Shown here piece by piece: positions 1 to 11,034 of a stretch of DNA of 64,000 nt (positions within the stretch are counted from its first letter, which is position 1; each line of letters begins with the position of its first letter). The stretch covers positions 868,001 through 932,000 of the forward strand of contig JAMWFC010000052.1 in the NCBI GenBank assembly GCA_027475525.1. Direction: 5' to 3'. The stretch comes from Macrolepiota albuminosa (lineage: Eukaryota > Basidiomycota > Agaricomycetes > Agaricales > Agaricaceae). Below the pieces are notes generated by a model. The model did no database searches, was not told where the DNA came from, and saw only the letters and a program-made list of their open reading frames with translations. The position numbers and the translations under genes were made by a program.

Positions 1-1780
1 ACTCACTTGTGTAAAGAGATGATTAAAAAGCATCCTTTTGTTTGGATGTCGAAGCATAACGCACAGGTGTAAATTCGTTGAGTAAAGTAACTGTATTGTT
101 AATTGTTAGCAAGGTTTCGACTATACTGCGTGAAATCTAAGACCTACGCCTGAACAGTAAATGCCATGACAATCTTCGTGCTCAGGTCAACGATAGTGAG
201 CTCAAAATAGAGTGAGATCATACATTGCTTGCTATTGAAGCCTGGCAGGTGATGTGAATCAAAGATCCATTAAGAGTGTTTTGAGTAGAGAGGTTTACAA
301 ATAACGACCTGATGGAAAATAAGCAGGTAGACAGCAAGGAATCAAAGCACACACCAAGTCCCCTGCTGAAGCAGGCTTGGATTACTAAAGCCCGTGATCT
401 ATTGGAAATGACTATCAACCATGCGATTCGACGAACTCAATTGTTGCGCACAAGGTAGTAATAAATCGAATGGCACACTAGCAAATATAATAGTAGTATC
501 GCGGGCTATGTCAGCAATTTAAGGTTCTCACTAAAGACCACATGAACCGTATCCAATGTCCTGAAGATTAACGATTAGCGAATCAAAAGATGTTAGATTT
601 TCTTGAGCACCATATCCCAGCCACCTAGTGATTCAATGGCTGAGTTTCAGCCAAAATGACACTGCACGAGGTCACTCACCAAAAGCTTCAGCGAGTGACT
701 GTCTTTTGGGTAATAGATATAATAGAAGCACGTCTAAACGAACCTCAGGGTCACAGGTGATAAGAGTAGATGCAGACAAACTCGCCTGAAGAGTAGTAAT
801 TCCGTAGACACTCATAGTCAGCATTGCACCTATAAGCATTGCACCTGGTCGACAGACTGCATTTAATCAATTCTCGCGACAGAACGAAGTATAACTCGCA
901 CCAAAGGTCTGGCCAATGTCAAGATACGACATAGTGAATTCCTATACAAGGATCTCAACTTATGTGAATCAGTTGACGAGAAAGGTGGGAAAGAGTCATG
1001 GATGGGTAAACGTCGCAAACTATCGATAGTCTCGCCTCGCCAACTGATACACGGGTTCTTTCAGTTTGCTTCCGATCACAAACTTGATGAGCTCGGGAAA
1101 AAAGAATCTTGAGAGTTCTGCCCTAAAATGGACACATATCTAGGATTGCTCACCTATTACAAGAACATCACGTTACAACGCTGTGGACCCGACGATAAAA
1201 CCACTCGAGCCCACCGTGACTGCGAAACATATGATATTCTAATTCATGTGGCTTCGAGGACCTAATTCAACTGCAGATCCTATAGTCCCAAATTCGGATA
1301 TTCCAGAACTGTTCATCATACAATACCAAAAATGGCCGGGAAAATACGTCACGCCGGGTCACAGTCCAAATAAGGAAGACAGGGGCCTTTACTCCGATGA
1401 GATAATGGACGAAACGATAACTAAACACCCTCAGTCAATTGTAGGAAAGACTGAGGGTGAGCGACTCAACTCAATACTGTGAACAATACTTACCTAAGTC
1501 GTAGATTAATGTTGCACAGAATCAAAGACCGAGGACTAGCGTACTGTGGTTTAGATGTAACCATTTAACACATTGAATATGGTACGTACCTCATATATGA
1601 ATAAAATGTTACATTTATTGATGGAAGATAGGTTAAGAATCAGGTGGTCTATTGGGCATCTACATATACAGATCGCACTGTTAGTATAGGCGTTGCCAGT
1701 TCCAAGAACAAATGCCACACTCCAATTCAAGCACTTGATGAATCCAATATCGGTTTGAGAAGCCTGTCTGTAAAAACGGA
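1..1780. other. Region with no recognisable gene
   Basis: No reading frame here is long, and none resembles a protein I recognise. The longest plus-strand frame (1246-1482) has no domain-like features. The sequence could be a decayed transposable element or plain intergenic DNA; I cannot tell which. Confidence 0.4.
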
Positions 1781-1872
1781 TGGGGGCACCGCGGATTGAA
1801 CGCGGGACCTTCAGAATAACTGTTGAACGTTGATGCTTCAGTCTGCTGCTCTCCCAACTGAGCTATGCCCCC
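1781..1872 (-). tRNA. tRNA-Phe(GAA) with 19-nt intron
   Basis: On the minus strand the cloverleaf closes fully: acceptor GGGGGCA pairs with TGCCCCC, D arm GCTC/GAGC, T arm CCGCG/CGCGG with loop TTCAATC, discriminator A. The anticodon loop starts C-T-GAA-G, so the anticodon is GAA (phenylalanine). A 19-nt intron follows position 37, the canonical nuclear tRNA intron site. Exon halves are the same as in the two tRNA-Phe genes at 30308 and 30687, while the intron is unrelated. Base pair 27-43 is a G-A mismatch in all three copies. Confidence 0.93.
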
Positions 1873-2362
1873 GGTGTGGTTTGAGTTGAAGCACGCGTGG
1901 TTCACGTCACGGTACAACGTCACTCTGTAAAAGCCTGGCCACCGATGAAAATGCGGTCGCGACAATTAGACTGATAAAGAGGCGGGACTATCCCGGGCTT
2001 TTCACGACAGTAACCCCTCTTTAGCTGAGCTCAGAACATCTCATCAAAGGGACTTCTATCATAGTAGATTAGCAAGACACTTCTGTCTTTTCGCTAGTTG
2101 GGACTGGCTGTAAAAGCCGTCCAAAGAAGATTGGGTTTCTCACCTACAAGTGACAAGAGATATCGATATTTTCATCGCATTATGAAATATACTGAGCCTG
2201 CGAACGCGCCCAATACTAATTGTCCACGGAATAATTAGTCATGTTGAAATCCAAACGTACATCATCCACAATTTTGGCCAAGAAAGACCATCGAGTCAAG
2301 GGCAGGTAAAACGATCAGAAAAGAGGTCGTGTGTATAATCCTACCCTTCCACCACCACTAAA
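1873..2362. other. Intergenic, no feature seen
   Basis: This is the stretch between the tRNA-Phe gene and the stop codon of the BRO1 gene. It has no open frame of note and no recognisable repeat. It presumably holds the 3' untranslated region of the BRO1 gene at its right end. Confidence 0.4.
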
Positions 2363-5300
2363 CTAAGGACGCCGTTTGGGAGTCGGAGGGGGTGGTAATT
2401 TAATGTCCTCAAAGTCCCACTCTGTAGATGTCAGCGCTGGTAGTCCAAGCACCGACTTGCTCGAAGCCAACTTCTTGCCCTGCGCAGGCGGCGACAACGT
2501 TGATGTCAGAATCTGGAGCCCGGTGCATGACTGAGGCGTGATGGATCCCTGAGTTTCTGATTCAAAACTTCTGTTTGGAGATGGTTCGCTTGTCTCGGGC
2601 TGGCCTGTGGCACTTGGAGATTTGAACACGAGGTCTGTCGGCTCTATGTCGCCGACTTGAGGTGCCGTGGGGATAGAGGGTAGTGTGGTAACCGAAATCG
2701 GTGGTATCGCCGACATTTTTTGTAAGGACTGTGTCAAGGAACTATGAAATCACCTTTCAGAGACGGGTTGTGTGAACCATGTATTCTCTTACTGAATCTG
2801 TTGATTCCGGGCACGACTCCAATTTTTGCATGTCTCCTTGAATTGCAACAAGATAGTCGCCAAGTCGTTGTAAAACTACCGATATGAGAAAATAGTCGGA
2901 AACGGCATAACGACAAGGCAATTATCAGCAGCAGTGTGCACAAATGGCTCATGGTCAACGTACCTTGATCCCTTCATCTAGATTTCCCATAATTTCCTTA
3001 TATTTGTGATAGGCAAGGTCCAGGTTCTGCAATGCGTGTTCTCGATCCTTAACCGCGGGATCGTCTCTCCGAGACCGCAGGAAGAGTTCATTTAAGCGCT
3101 GCAACCCCATCCCAAAACCGGTCATAACAGCCAAAAAAAAACAAGAAGCAAGCACATCAGACACGTCCGTAAGAGTAAGGATAAAAATAGGTCGCACCTG
3201 AATCTCCGCGATTATGGCCCCCTGGCGTTGCCCGATCTCACTCATTTCTACGAAGAACTTATCATACTTCGCTAATTCCTCATCCGACACATCCTCAAAC
3301 ATTGCAGGAGTCACCTCCGCAAGGCGAGCAAATCCCGCAGCGATCCTCATGACACGCTCTTGGATGTCGTCTCCACCCGCTAGGGTTTGTACCCGTCGAA
3401 CGAGCTGTTCGCGAGTGCGGTGCAGATCATCAAGAGCCTCGATTTGAACGCGTAGAGCACGTGAGTGGTTTTGTGTCTCCTGACCTTGAACAGTTGTTAT
3501 GGACGATGGTGAAATTGTTGACGAAGGTATAGACGCTTCGAGATCCTCCTGTAATTTATGATTGTAAAGATGTCAGAGCAGAGCGGAAGAGAGCGGAGAA
3601 GTCGAGGTAGCGACCTCATTCCATACCTCGCTCCATGTGAGCTCAATGATACTTTGTTCCCATTCGTCCCACTTCTGCCGTACACTTTCGTCACTTGCAG
3701 CCGCTTGTGCCAGAATCGCGCGATATCGTTTCTCCTTTGCTATCAACTCAGCATTTGCTTCGTGTGAGGGAAGTCTGTCGAGACTGGTATACTTCCGCGC
3801 AGCTTCATCTTCCGATGCCTCATTATCCAGAACGTCCATCGCCTGAGAAACAGAAAGATCAGCCAGGCGCCACCAGAGATGTTGTGACTCTGACTTCGTC
3901 CAAAATAGCTTGGTCTTGTTGAGACAGCCGCTGAACATCTTCAATGGAAACTTCAATCTTTGCAGGACCATCTTCCAGGCGTATTTCCTCAGCCTTACGG
4001 AGCAGACTCGGAGGCAGGCCTACTCGGCGCTCCAGAGCCTCTAAAGCGGATGGTAGATGCAAAATCCGAAGAGCTCTACGGCAGGTTAAGTCTCACCCGA
4101 TGCACAATGAGCGGATGCTTACTCATCCGCGGCATCTTGTAGATCCTTCGACGGATTGAGTATTCTCTCCTCAATCAAGTTGTGTCGCCGATCATTGTAA
4201 ATATCTAGAAAAAAAACAGTAAGAAATAAAAAAAAAGCGTCCCCCCAGCAGGACTTACTGATGGCTTCTTTGGTACCCCATCCTACCATATCCCCGAAAA
4301 TCAATCTCCTACTTCCAAGAAGAGAAGTAGGATCAATAAGAGCGGATGGTATTGTGGAAGACACGAGATTTGTTTGTGTAATCGCGATGAGAGCTGACAC
4401 AGCGGGAACATCATGATGGTAAATAAGGTCATTGTCACGTTCAGCTCGACTGAGATTTTTCTGAACAATCTCAAGTAAAGACTAATATAATTTGATTTTC
4501 CACACGAAATTACATGGGAAACAGGAGTCTTACCTGAATATCTTGTATGACGGGGGGTTTTATCCGCCCACGCCTGGCAATATCATATGCCTTCTTTGCC
4601 TCTGCCTGCGCTTCTTGTAACCTTGCAATTTCAATTCCATACCTGAAGGTGAGGAAGATTGTCATTGGTCAAGAACAGTATATTGATGATAAATATGGAG
4701 GCGAACCTACTGGTCTCAATCTCGTCCATGCTCTTTCGGTATTGTGATACCGCCGAGAAGTGGTGACGTTTAGCTTCGATATGGGGAACCCAGTGCTGCA
4801 AAAGGGAAGTAAAATGAATGTCCTTCGAAATGTTTGGATGACCTACTGATGGGAAGAGATCTTTAATAGGTGATGCTCCACAGATGATTTGAGAAGTTGC
4901 TTGGTACAGCGAGGCTACCTAAAACAAAAATCATTTGTGAGACAAGTTCAACTAATCGGTAGCATAAATACCCGGGCGGCAACTTTTGCAATGAGAGCAT
5001 TTTTATATTGATCTGAAAGAGATTTAGCTACACCTCTCATACGCGTTGAACTGCGCACTAAGTTTGGCCATCTGCCACGAGCATTCCTGTGCTTGAGCCA
5101 GCATAAGCAACTCCAGTGACGTGAGAAATGTGTCAGAAAGATCTTGTGGAATATCTTCTTCGTCAGGTGGATAAACCATTTTTGGTATGGCTGATGTCTT
5201 TAGGAAGGAGAGTACCCCTGCAGCGTGCTATAAAACGGTAAGGCTCAAAGTGAGTCTCTCAGAACGTGATACATACTTGATAATTTGCCGTAGCACGTCT

Positions 5301-5804
5301 AATACCATCCATTGTCGATCGGTCTTGGGACGCGGCGAGCTGGGAGTATAGAGAAGCGAGGTTAAAAAGAACACCACACCGTTCGAACACGAGGCTCCTC
5401 AAAGTAATTGGAACAGAATCTTCCTGAAACACAGGAGCATATGCAATGTCCAAGCCTATCTGAACAAGGCTGAGTTTAATGGGAGTCGTTTCGATCTAGC
5501 AACCTTACATCTGCTGGAAGTTTCGTCAAGATGGAGAAAAGTTGTGCGTGGTAGCTTGTGAGAAGATGTTTTCAGCTGAACGTTATAATGATAAGTGTTT
5601 CGACACGGACAGCAAAGAAGCATCAATTCGATCTACGTGCACAACACCGCCTACGCCATCTTTCCTCAGGTTTTGCCAGAGATTGATGTCATCTTTGAAC
5701 TCGTCCGGATGTCCTACGCCATGCACATAAATATAGCTTCGCGCCGCTTCCTTGACATTGACTGGGTATGTCTTCTTAAACGGTAAGGTAAGCAGATTCG
5801 ACAT
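2363..5804 (-). CDS. RIM20: BRO1-domain protein, PalA/Rim20-like (ALIX family)
   Basis: Multi-exon gene. The start at 5804 opens with MSNLLTLPFKKTYPV, the typical N-terminus of fungal PalA/Rim20. Exon 1 runs 5804-5611, exon 2 5554-5509 (YHAQLFSILTKLPAD), exon 3 5459-5277 with the BRO1 hallmark FERCGVLFNLASLYSQLA, and exon 4 starts at 5227. A 46-nt intron near 5060 joins AKLN to QYKNALIAK. Later exons (about 4900-2900) encode the coiled V-domain, ending FYNDLATILLQFKE. The last exon is a proline-rich tail ending PPPPTPKRRP, stop at 2363. In the family, Rim20/PalA binds the YPX(L/I) motifs of the Rim101/PacC factor and ESCRT-III at endosomes to trigger alkaline-pH processing. Bro1 itself is the alternative; the N-terminal sequence favours PalA. 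Middle exons were not all resolved. Confidence 0.82.
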
Positions 5805-7641
5805 CTGCCGAAAGGTATCACAACGTATCCAACTAGCCACAAGATCTTGGCCTAGTAAGTTGGAAGGGAGCAGAGGTCGATCTGATTACGATGCCAATTT
5901 TCCTTTAATACCTTGAGATAGGAATATAGGACGAGATGATCAGTATAACTGGCACGACGCGCATCCGACTCCCGAGATCCGGGTAGTCGGAGTTTGTTTC
6001 AACTAAATGAAACTTTTCAATATACTTAGAAGAAATCGGAGGCACATAATGCCTTTCAAGAACTTACACTCGCGCAAGTTGAAAATTGTGTTCTAGGTTT
6101 CGACCCATGAGTCACTGATGCAGCCTTACACTCCCTGAGCTTCCAACAGGGCAGATTGTGTGGCAGATGCCCTGTGATCACAGTCCCCTCTGTCCCCATT
6201 CTCAGGCACGATGGACGACCTTGTTCTCTAGTGGGACCTTGGACAGGTCCCAGAATGTGGCGACGCGAGCCCAGTGCACAGCCACAGTTGTGATCACAAA
6301 CACGAATGAATGAATAACTGTGTTTTTGCCGCCGGCAAGCTACTGTAGAGAGCAAGAGGCGGGGCTTGAGTATGTGAGTATTCTAGGCCGAATGATAGTA
6401 TTGTATGCGGTGGAATTTGTATGTGTACTTGGTGGTGTGTTATCCATATTTCCTCAGAGTTTTGTGGCAATTAGAGGGAGGGGGGGCGCGGTCACGATTA
6501 CAGCACGATTGTGAAGTAAAACTATTTTCTCAGTAAAATTATTTTCGTCGGTACTTTTCTCTCCCTGACTCAAAATTTACTTACTTTTCTTTATTTCCAT
6601 TACAAACAAAATTGACTATATACGAGAATCAGTTACACGAAAATGGGAGAGTTCATCTGCAGGGGTTTACATCTAACTTGAATGTTTCTCGTGTCATGCC
6701 ACTGGCGAACTTCGCCAAGAATGTAAGGCACGTGTAGCTAGTTGATCGAAGTCTGGCCATGCTTACATAATAATCAAATGTTCAACTGAAATATCTTTTC
6801 TTCATCTGCACCAAATACTTCTGAAACTTGAATGATGAACATGGACATGTTCATCACAATTCCAGCGCCAATTTTGAGATGTGGACAATATTCTTGAATA
6901 GCATATTTAGCTAGATCAAAGCATTCTCCATTCTCATCTTCTGATTCAGTGGTGATGTAAAATTACAAAAAGTAAGAAGGCACCCTTGTAGTCCTTGCTT
7001 TTATGTCAGAATCGGGGGATAGGCTTTCTTCACCTGGCAAGAACTTGATTTCCTTCTGAAGGGTTCAGAATCGCGACTGCCAGAGACATGTCGGGGTTTG
7101 TCCGTTTGACCCTGTAACACAAGCGTCAGACCTGCAGGCAATTGATCAACGCAATATGGATTACATAAAAGAATGTAGATTGGTGTACTTTTAAATACCG
7201 CCAATGAAAACCTCGCCGCCCTTTTTTAACAAAAGGAGCTATAAGTGACTTATACACTGTCAGATATCACGGCACCCAAGTTCCTGCACTGGGAATTACA
7301 TGTTTAAACCATGGATGCATCAATAAGGAAGTTGAAAAATTTCATGGAGATAACAAGTTCTTTGTGAGACCTGCTCTGGAAAAAGCCGACACAATCACGT
7401 TTTGTGATCAACTCGAACCCTGTAGAGTTGCACAGGCTAGCAATACGTTTCCACATCCATCTCTTTTTGATACCCATCCGCTAGCTCCACCTCTTCCATA
7501 TACCTCTTCTTCTTGCGCTGTTGCTGGACTGCAAGCGCTAGTTCTGCCTCAGTTTGCGTCAAGATTCTGACCACATCCCACCAATCTCAATACAGATAAC
7601 AAGACTACAAGACCTCATTTGCCGCCCTTCGAACGAACATC
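5805..7641. other. Intergenic region between BRO1 and RasGAP genes
   Basis: The divergent BRO1 and RasGAP genes share this 1.8 kb, which must contain both promoters. A pyrimidine-rich stretch lies just upstream of the RasGAP start. Apart from a 62-codon minus-strand fragment at 6774-6962, described separately, no credible gene was seen. Confidence 0.4.
6774..6962 (-). pseudogene. Short open fragment, possible gene remnant
   Basis: A minus-strand frame of about 62 codons runs from about 6962 to a TGA at 6774-6776. It lacks an ATG at its head and contains peptide segments such as ENGECFDLAKYAIQEYC and VMNMSMFIIQVSEVFG, whose composition looks like real protein. The family was not recognised. 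It may be the last exon of a decayed gene or a chance frame. Confidence 0.2.
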
Positions 7642-10515
7642 ATGTCTTATCAGGAGCCTACGTCGCCGGGAGGCATGTCGAACCGCCGTCTCACGAATAG
7701 GAATACCAACCGTTATAGTGTCACTGCTCTGTTCAGCATGGCGGCAGAGCAGGATGTGGAGGTTGAGGATGACCTGGCGAGAGGTAACGCCTTTGATATC
7801 TGTATTCTCTACATCTAGATCATTGTCTAACGCGACCTCAGCCCAAAAGCGTCTCAGAGATTTGAAGGGCAAAATTTCTGCCCAGAGCAAGAAGAACTTT
7901 GTTCTTGAGCGCGATGTTCGTTACCTCGATTCCCGCATCGCACTTTTGATTCAGAACAGGATGGCATTAGACGAAGTGAGTTGTTAATCCAATCTTCACG
8001 AAAGTCTCGACATGACCTCCGGATAGCAACGAGAAGTTGAAAGAACTCTTGAAGACGTTGACCCCACTGAAGGGCACTACCCTGACGACCGCCGACTTCA
8101 GCAATATTCTAATTTATTCTTCCTCCTACAGTCAGAGCCTCGACACATTGCGGCTCTCTGCCGCCTCGTCTCACTATCTGAAATCGACACTCTTCTCCAG
8201 ACTGTCATGTTTACGTTGTATGGAAATCAGTACGAAAGTAGGGAAGAGCATCTTCTTCTTACTATGTTCCAATCCGTATTATCCGCCCAATTCGAAACGG
8301 CTACGGAGTTTGGTTCACTCCTTCGCGCCAACACTCCTGTATCCAGGATGATGACGACATATACCCGCCGTGGTCCCGGTCAAAGCTACCTCAAGAGTGT
8401 CCTTGCTGAACGTATCAACAGTTTAATTGAACACAAGGAGCTTAATCTTGAGATTAATCCTGTCAAGGTGCGTTTTATACTCTCATTTGCACGATGTCTA
8501 CTGAATGAAATCAGGTATACGAACAAATGATCAATCAAATCGAGGAAGAACAAGGAGTACTTCCGCCTGAGCTTCCTCGTGGAGTCGCTCCAGAAGTCGC
8601 AGCTGCAAATTCAGATGTCCAACAAATCATTCTACCTCGACTAACGATGCTCGTAGAAATAGCGAGCAGTTTCCTGCTTACGATAATCGATAGCATGGAA
8701 AGTGTGCCCTATGGAATTAGGTGGATCTGCAAGCAAATTCGAAGTCTCACTAGAGTATGTCTCTTGTTATATACCATGTATAACTCTGACTGGGTTTCTC
8801 CAGCGCAAATACCCTGATGCAACTGACTACGCCATCTGTTCCTTAATTGGCGGTTTCTTTTTCCTTCGTTTCATCAATCCCGCTATTGTTACACCCCAGG
8901 CGTATATGTTGGTTGAAGGTGTTCCTGCCAAGCACCCCCGACGAACCTTGACTCTTGTTAGTTTAATGTTCACTCGTTCTGCAATTTTCTCTCATTTTTA
9001 TCGAGCAGATCGCCAAGATGCTCCAAAACTTGGCAAATAAGCCATCATATTCGAAGGAGGCCTACATGATAACCCTCAATCCTTTTGTCGAGAATAATAA
9101 AGCTCGTATCAATCAATTTTTGAACAATCTATGTGAGGTCGGTGATTTCTATGATACGCTCGAGGTATGTGCTTGCACTCGTCCTTCCGCCTATTCACCT
9201 GCGCATGAGTTAACGAATGTACAGATGGACCAATACATGGCTTTATCCAAGAAAGACCTCATGATCCACATCACTTTGAACGAGTTGTACAACACACACT
9301 CCCTCATCCTGCAGCACATCGAGACTTTGGTTTGTCCTGTTTTGCCTATTTCTGTCTACTCCTCCCCTAACGTGACCCTTGTCAGTCCCCCAACGACAAA
9401 CAACATTTACGGATCTTGACTGATGAGCTCGGCCCAGCTCCGGCTCAAGTGCCTCGAAAGGAAAATAGGACCATTGAGCTTAATTTGTATAGCCGCTGGG
9501 AGACACCCATCCAAGATATACAAAGTGCACTGATGGACTCCGTGTCATCGAGCGACATGCTCTACATGGAGACCAAGTCTATCTTCGTCCAGCTCATTCG
9601 TTCCCTTCCTCATGCAGCTGAGAAACGGCCATACAATCTTGCTGCAATTGCTGAACGAGCTGCGACGACGAAGGACGCTGTCTTAGTCCGCAAGGGAATC
9701 AAGGTCAAAGAAATGCTGCTGCAATTGCTGAACGAGCTGCGACGACGAAGGACGCTGTCTTAGTCCGCAAGGGAATCAAGGTCAAAGAAATGCTCGGGAA
9801 TTAGAGGAATTCAAGATTGTAGAGGCAGCTGACGGTTACAGATTGATGCAGGAAGAGGTAGCAGCTGAGCTTGTCCATTTGGGTAACCTGCGTGAAAAGG
9901 TTGTGCTGGAGACTAAATCCCTCGAGGCCGTATACAAGACGATATGCGATCACAACAACTACATGCGTGCTCAGCTGGAACAATACAAGGCTTATCTTCA
10001 AAACGTTCGCCTCACAGCGTCGAAGGATAAGGGAAGTACCACGGGAGTCGGGGTTGTCACTGTGGGCGGTAAAGAAAAGAAACCCGTCAAGGCAGTCGTG
10101 CTTGGCCCCTACCGGTTCACGCATGCTCAATTAGAGAAAGAAGGCATCATTGTAGAGAGTAACGTCCCGGACAATAGGTATGACGTCCTTTAGCTCATGA
10201 CCATAAAGTATTAATCTCGCTTCAGGCGACCCAACATCTACTTCAACATCACATCGCCGACACCTGGGACATTTATTATCGCACTCCACTACAAGGGTCG
10301 CGAGAAAGCCATTCTTGAGATGGACCTCAAAATTGATGACTTATTGGAGAAAGTAAGCACATTTGAATCTCCAGCGAGGTTTTGAGAAACTTAAAAGGGA
10401 TATTCTTCATATCATGCAGCAAAAAGACAACAAGCACCTCTTGGACTTGGAATATGTCCAGCTCAACGTACCGAAGGTATTAGGCCTTCTCAAGAAGGTC
10501 TTTGCCAAGCGATGA
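7642..10515 (+). CDS. gap1: IQGAP-type Ras GTPase-activating protein (Sar1/Gap1-like)
   Basis: Ten exons: 7642-7783, 7842-7975, 8027-8467, 8515-8754, 8804-8956, 9009-9164, 9225-9329, 9386-10177, 10226-10352, 10420-10515. The N-terminal part is coiled. The RasGAP domain includes the signature [18 protein letters not shown] and the preceding arginine-finger region. The C-terminal RasGAP_C domain starts near 9800 and ends [15 protein letters not shown]. Proteins with this layout (S. pombe Gap1/Sar1) speed GTP hydrolysis by Ras at the membrane, limiting mating and polarity signalling. Exon 8 contains a perfect 77-bp tandem duplication (9641-9794) that shifts the frame and gives a stop at 9761-9763. 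Removing 76 nt gives 2310 coding bases, exactly 770 codons, so the natural gene is probably intact (769 aa). Confidence 0.85.
9641..9794. repeat. Perfect 77-bp tandem duplication inside the RasGAP gene
   Basis: Bases 9641-9717 are repeated without change at 9718-9794. The unit is not a multiple of three, so the conserved frame breaks. After removal of one unit the frame is still off by one, as if one base were also missing right after the second copy. It is one of fifteen period-77 duplications in the window. Confidence 0.97.
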
Positions 10516-11034
10516 CCGAATATTTCCTACCTTATCTTTATACATACATACACTCTTTACGCTCATCCCTATTTTTTGCGCTACCCACATTGTACGCATG
10601 TTATTTCACAATCCTTTATTATTATTACACTGGCTCGTTCTTCTTTCACTTGCCTCTTCTAGGATGTATCATCTCTATGTAGCTAGCTGAGTACATGCGT
10701 CTCTCTTAAATGTACTATCTGGAGTTCTTTTGTTTGGTATCATTATTCTGGTCCGAACCGCAATACTCATGTAGCCAATAGGCTGCTTGCTCAAATTTGT
10801 ATCGATGACAAACTCATCAGTATTCAGTCAATGTACAGCACAACCGTTGCTAATATCTGGGCGCTGCCCCCCCGCTTGTCCAATTGGATCTCCGATCTAT
10901 GATCAGCACTGCCAGTTGTCACAACATAGACTTGATCTTTTGCATCCTCTGAATTCTTCCTCCTGCTTTCCTGTCTTGTTTCCTTTTGTTAATCTCGGTT
11001 TCTTGATGACTACATAGGTGTCCCCTTGTCAGAC
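10516..11034. other. Intergenic, 3' of RasGAP and 5' of protease gene
   Basis: A tandem gene pair on the same strand flanks this stretch. It is T-rich and pyrimidine-rich, as is usual for fungal 3' ends and for the promoter just before the protease start. No other feature was seen. Confidence 0.4.

Noticed and set aside
5030..5070. Apparent frameshift in the BRO1 gene at the AKLS/GVAK junction
   Set aside because: A 46-nt intron with donor GTGCGC, branch GCTAAAT and acceptor TTTCAG joins AKLN to QYKNALIAK in frame, so no frameshift is needed.
6056..6355. Minus-strand 99-codon frame in the BRO1-RasGAP spacer
   Set aside because: Cys/His/Arg-rich composition without domain features or neighbours; looks like chance.
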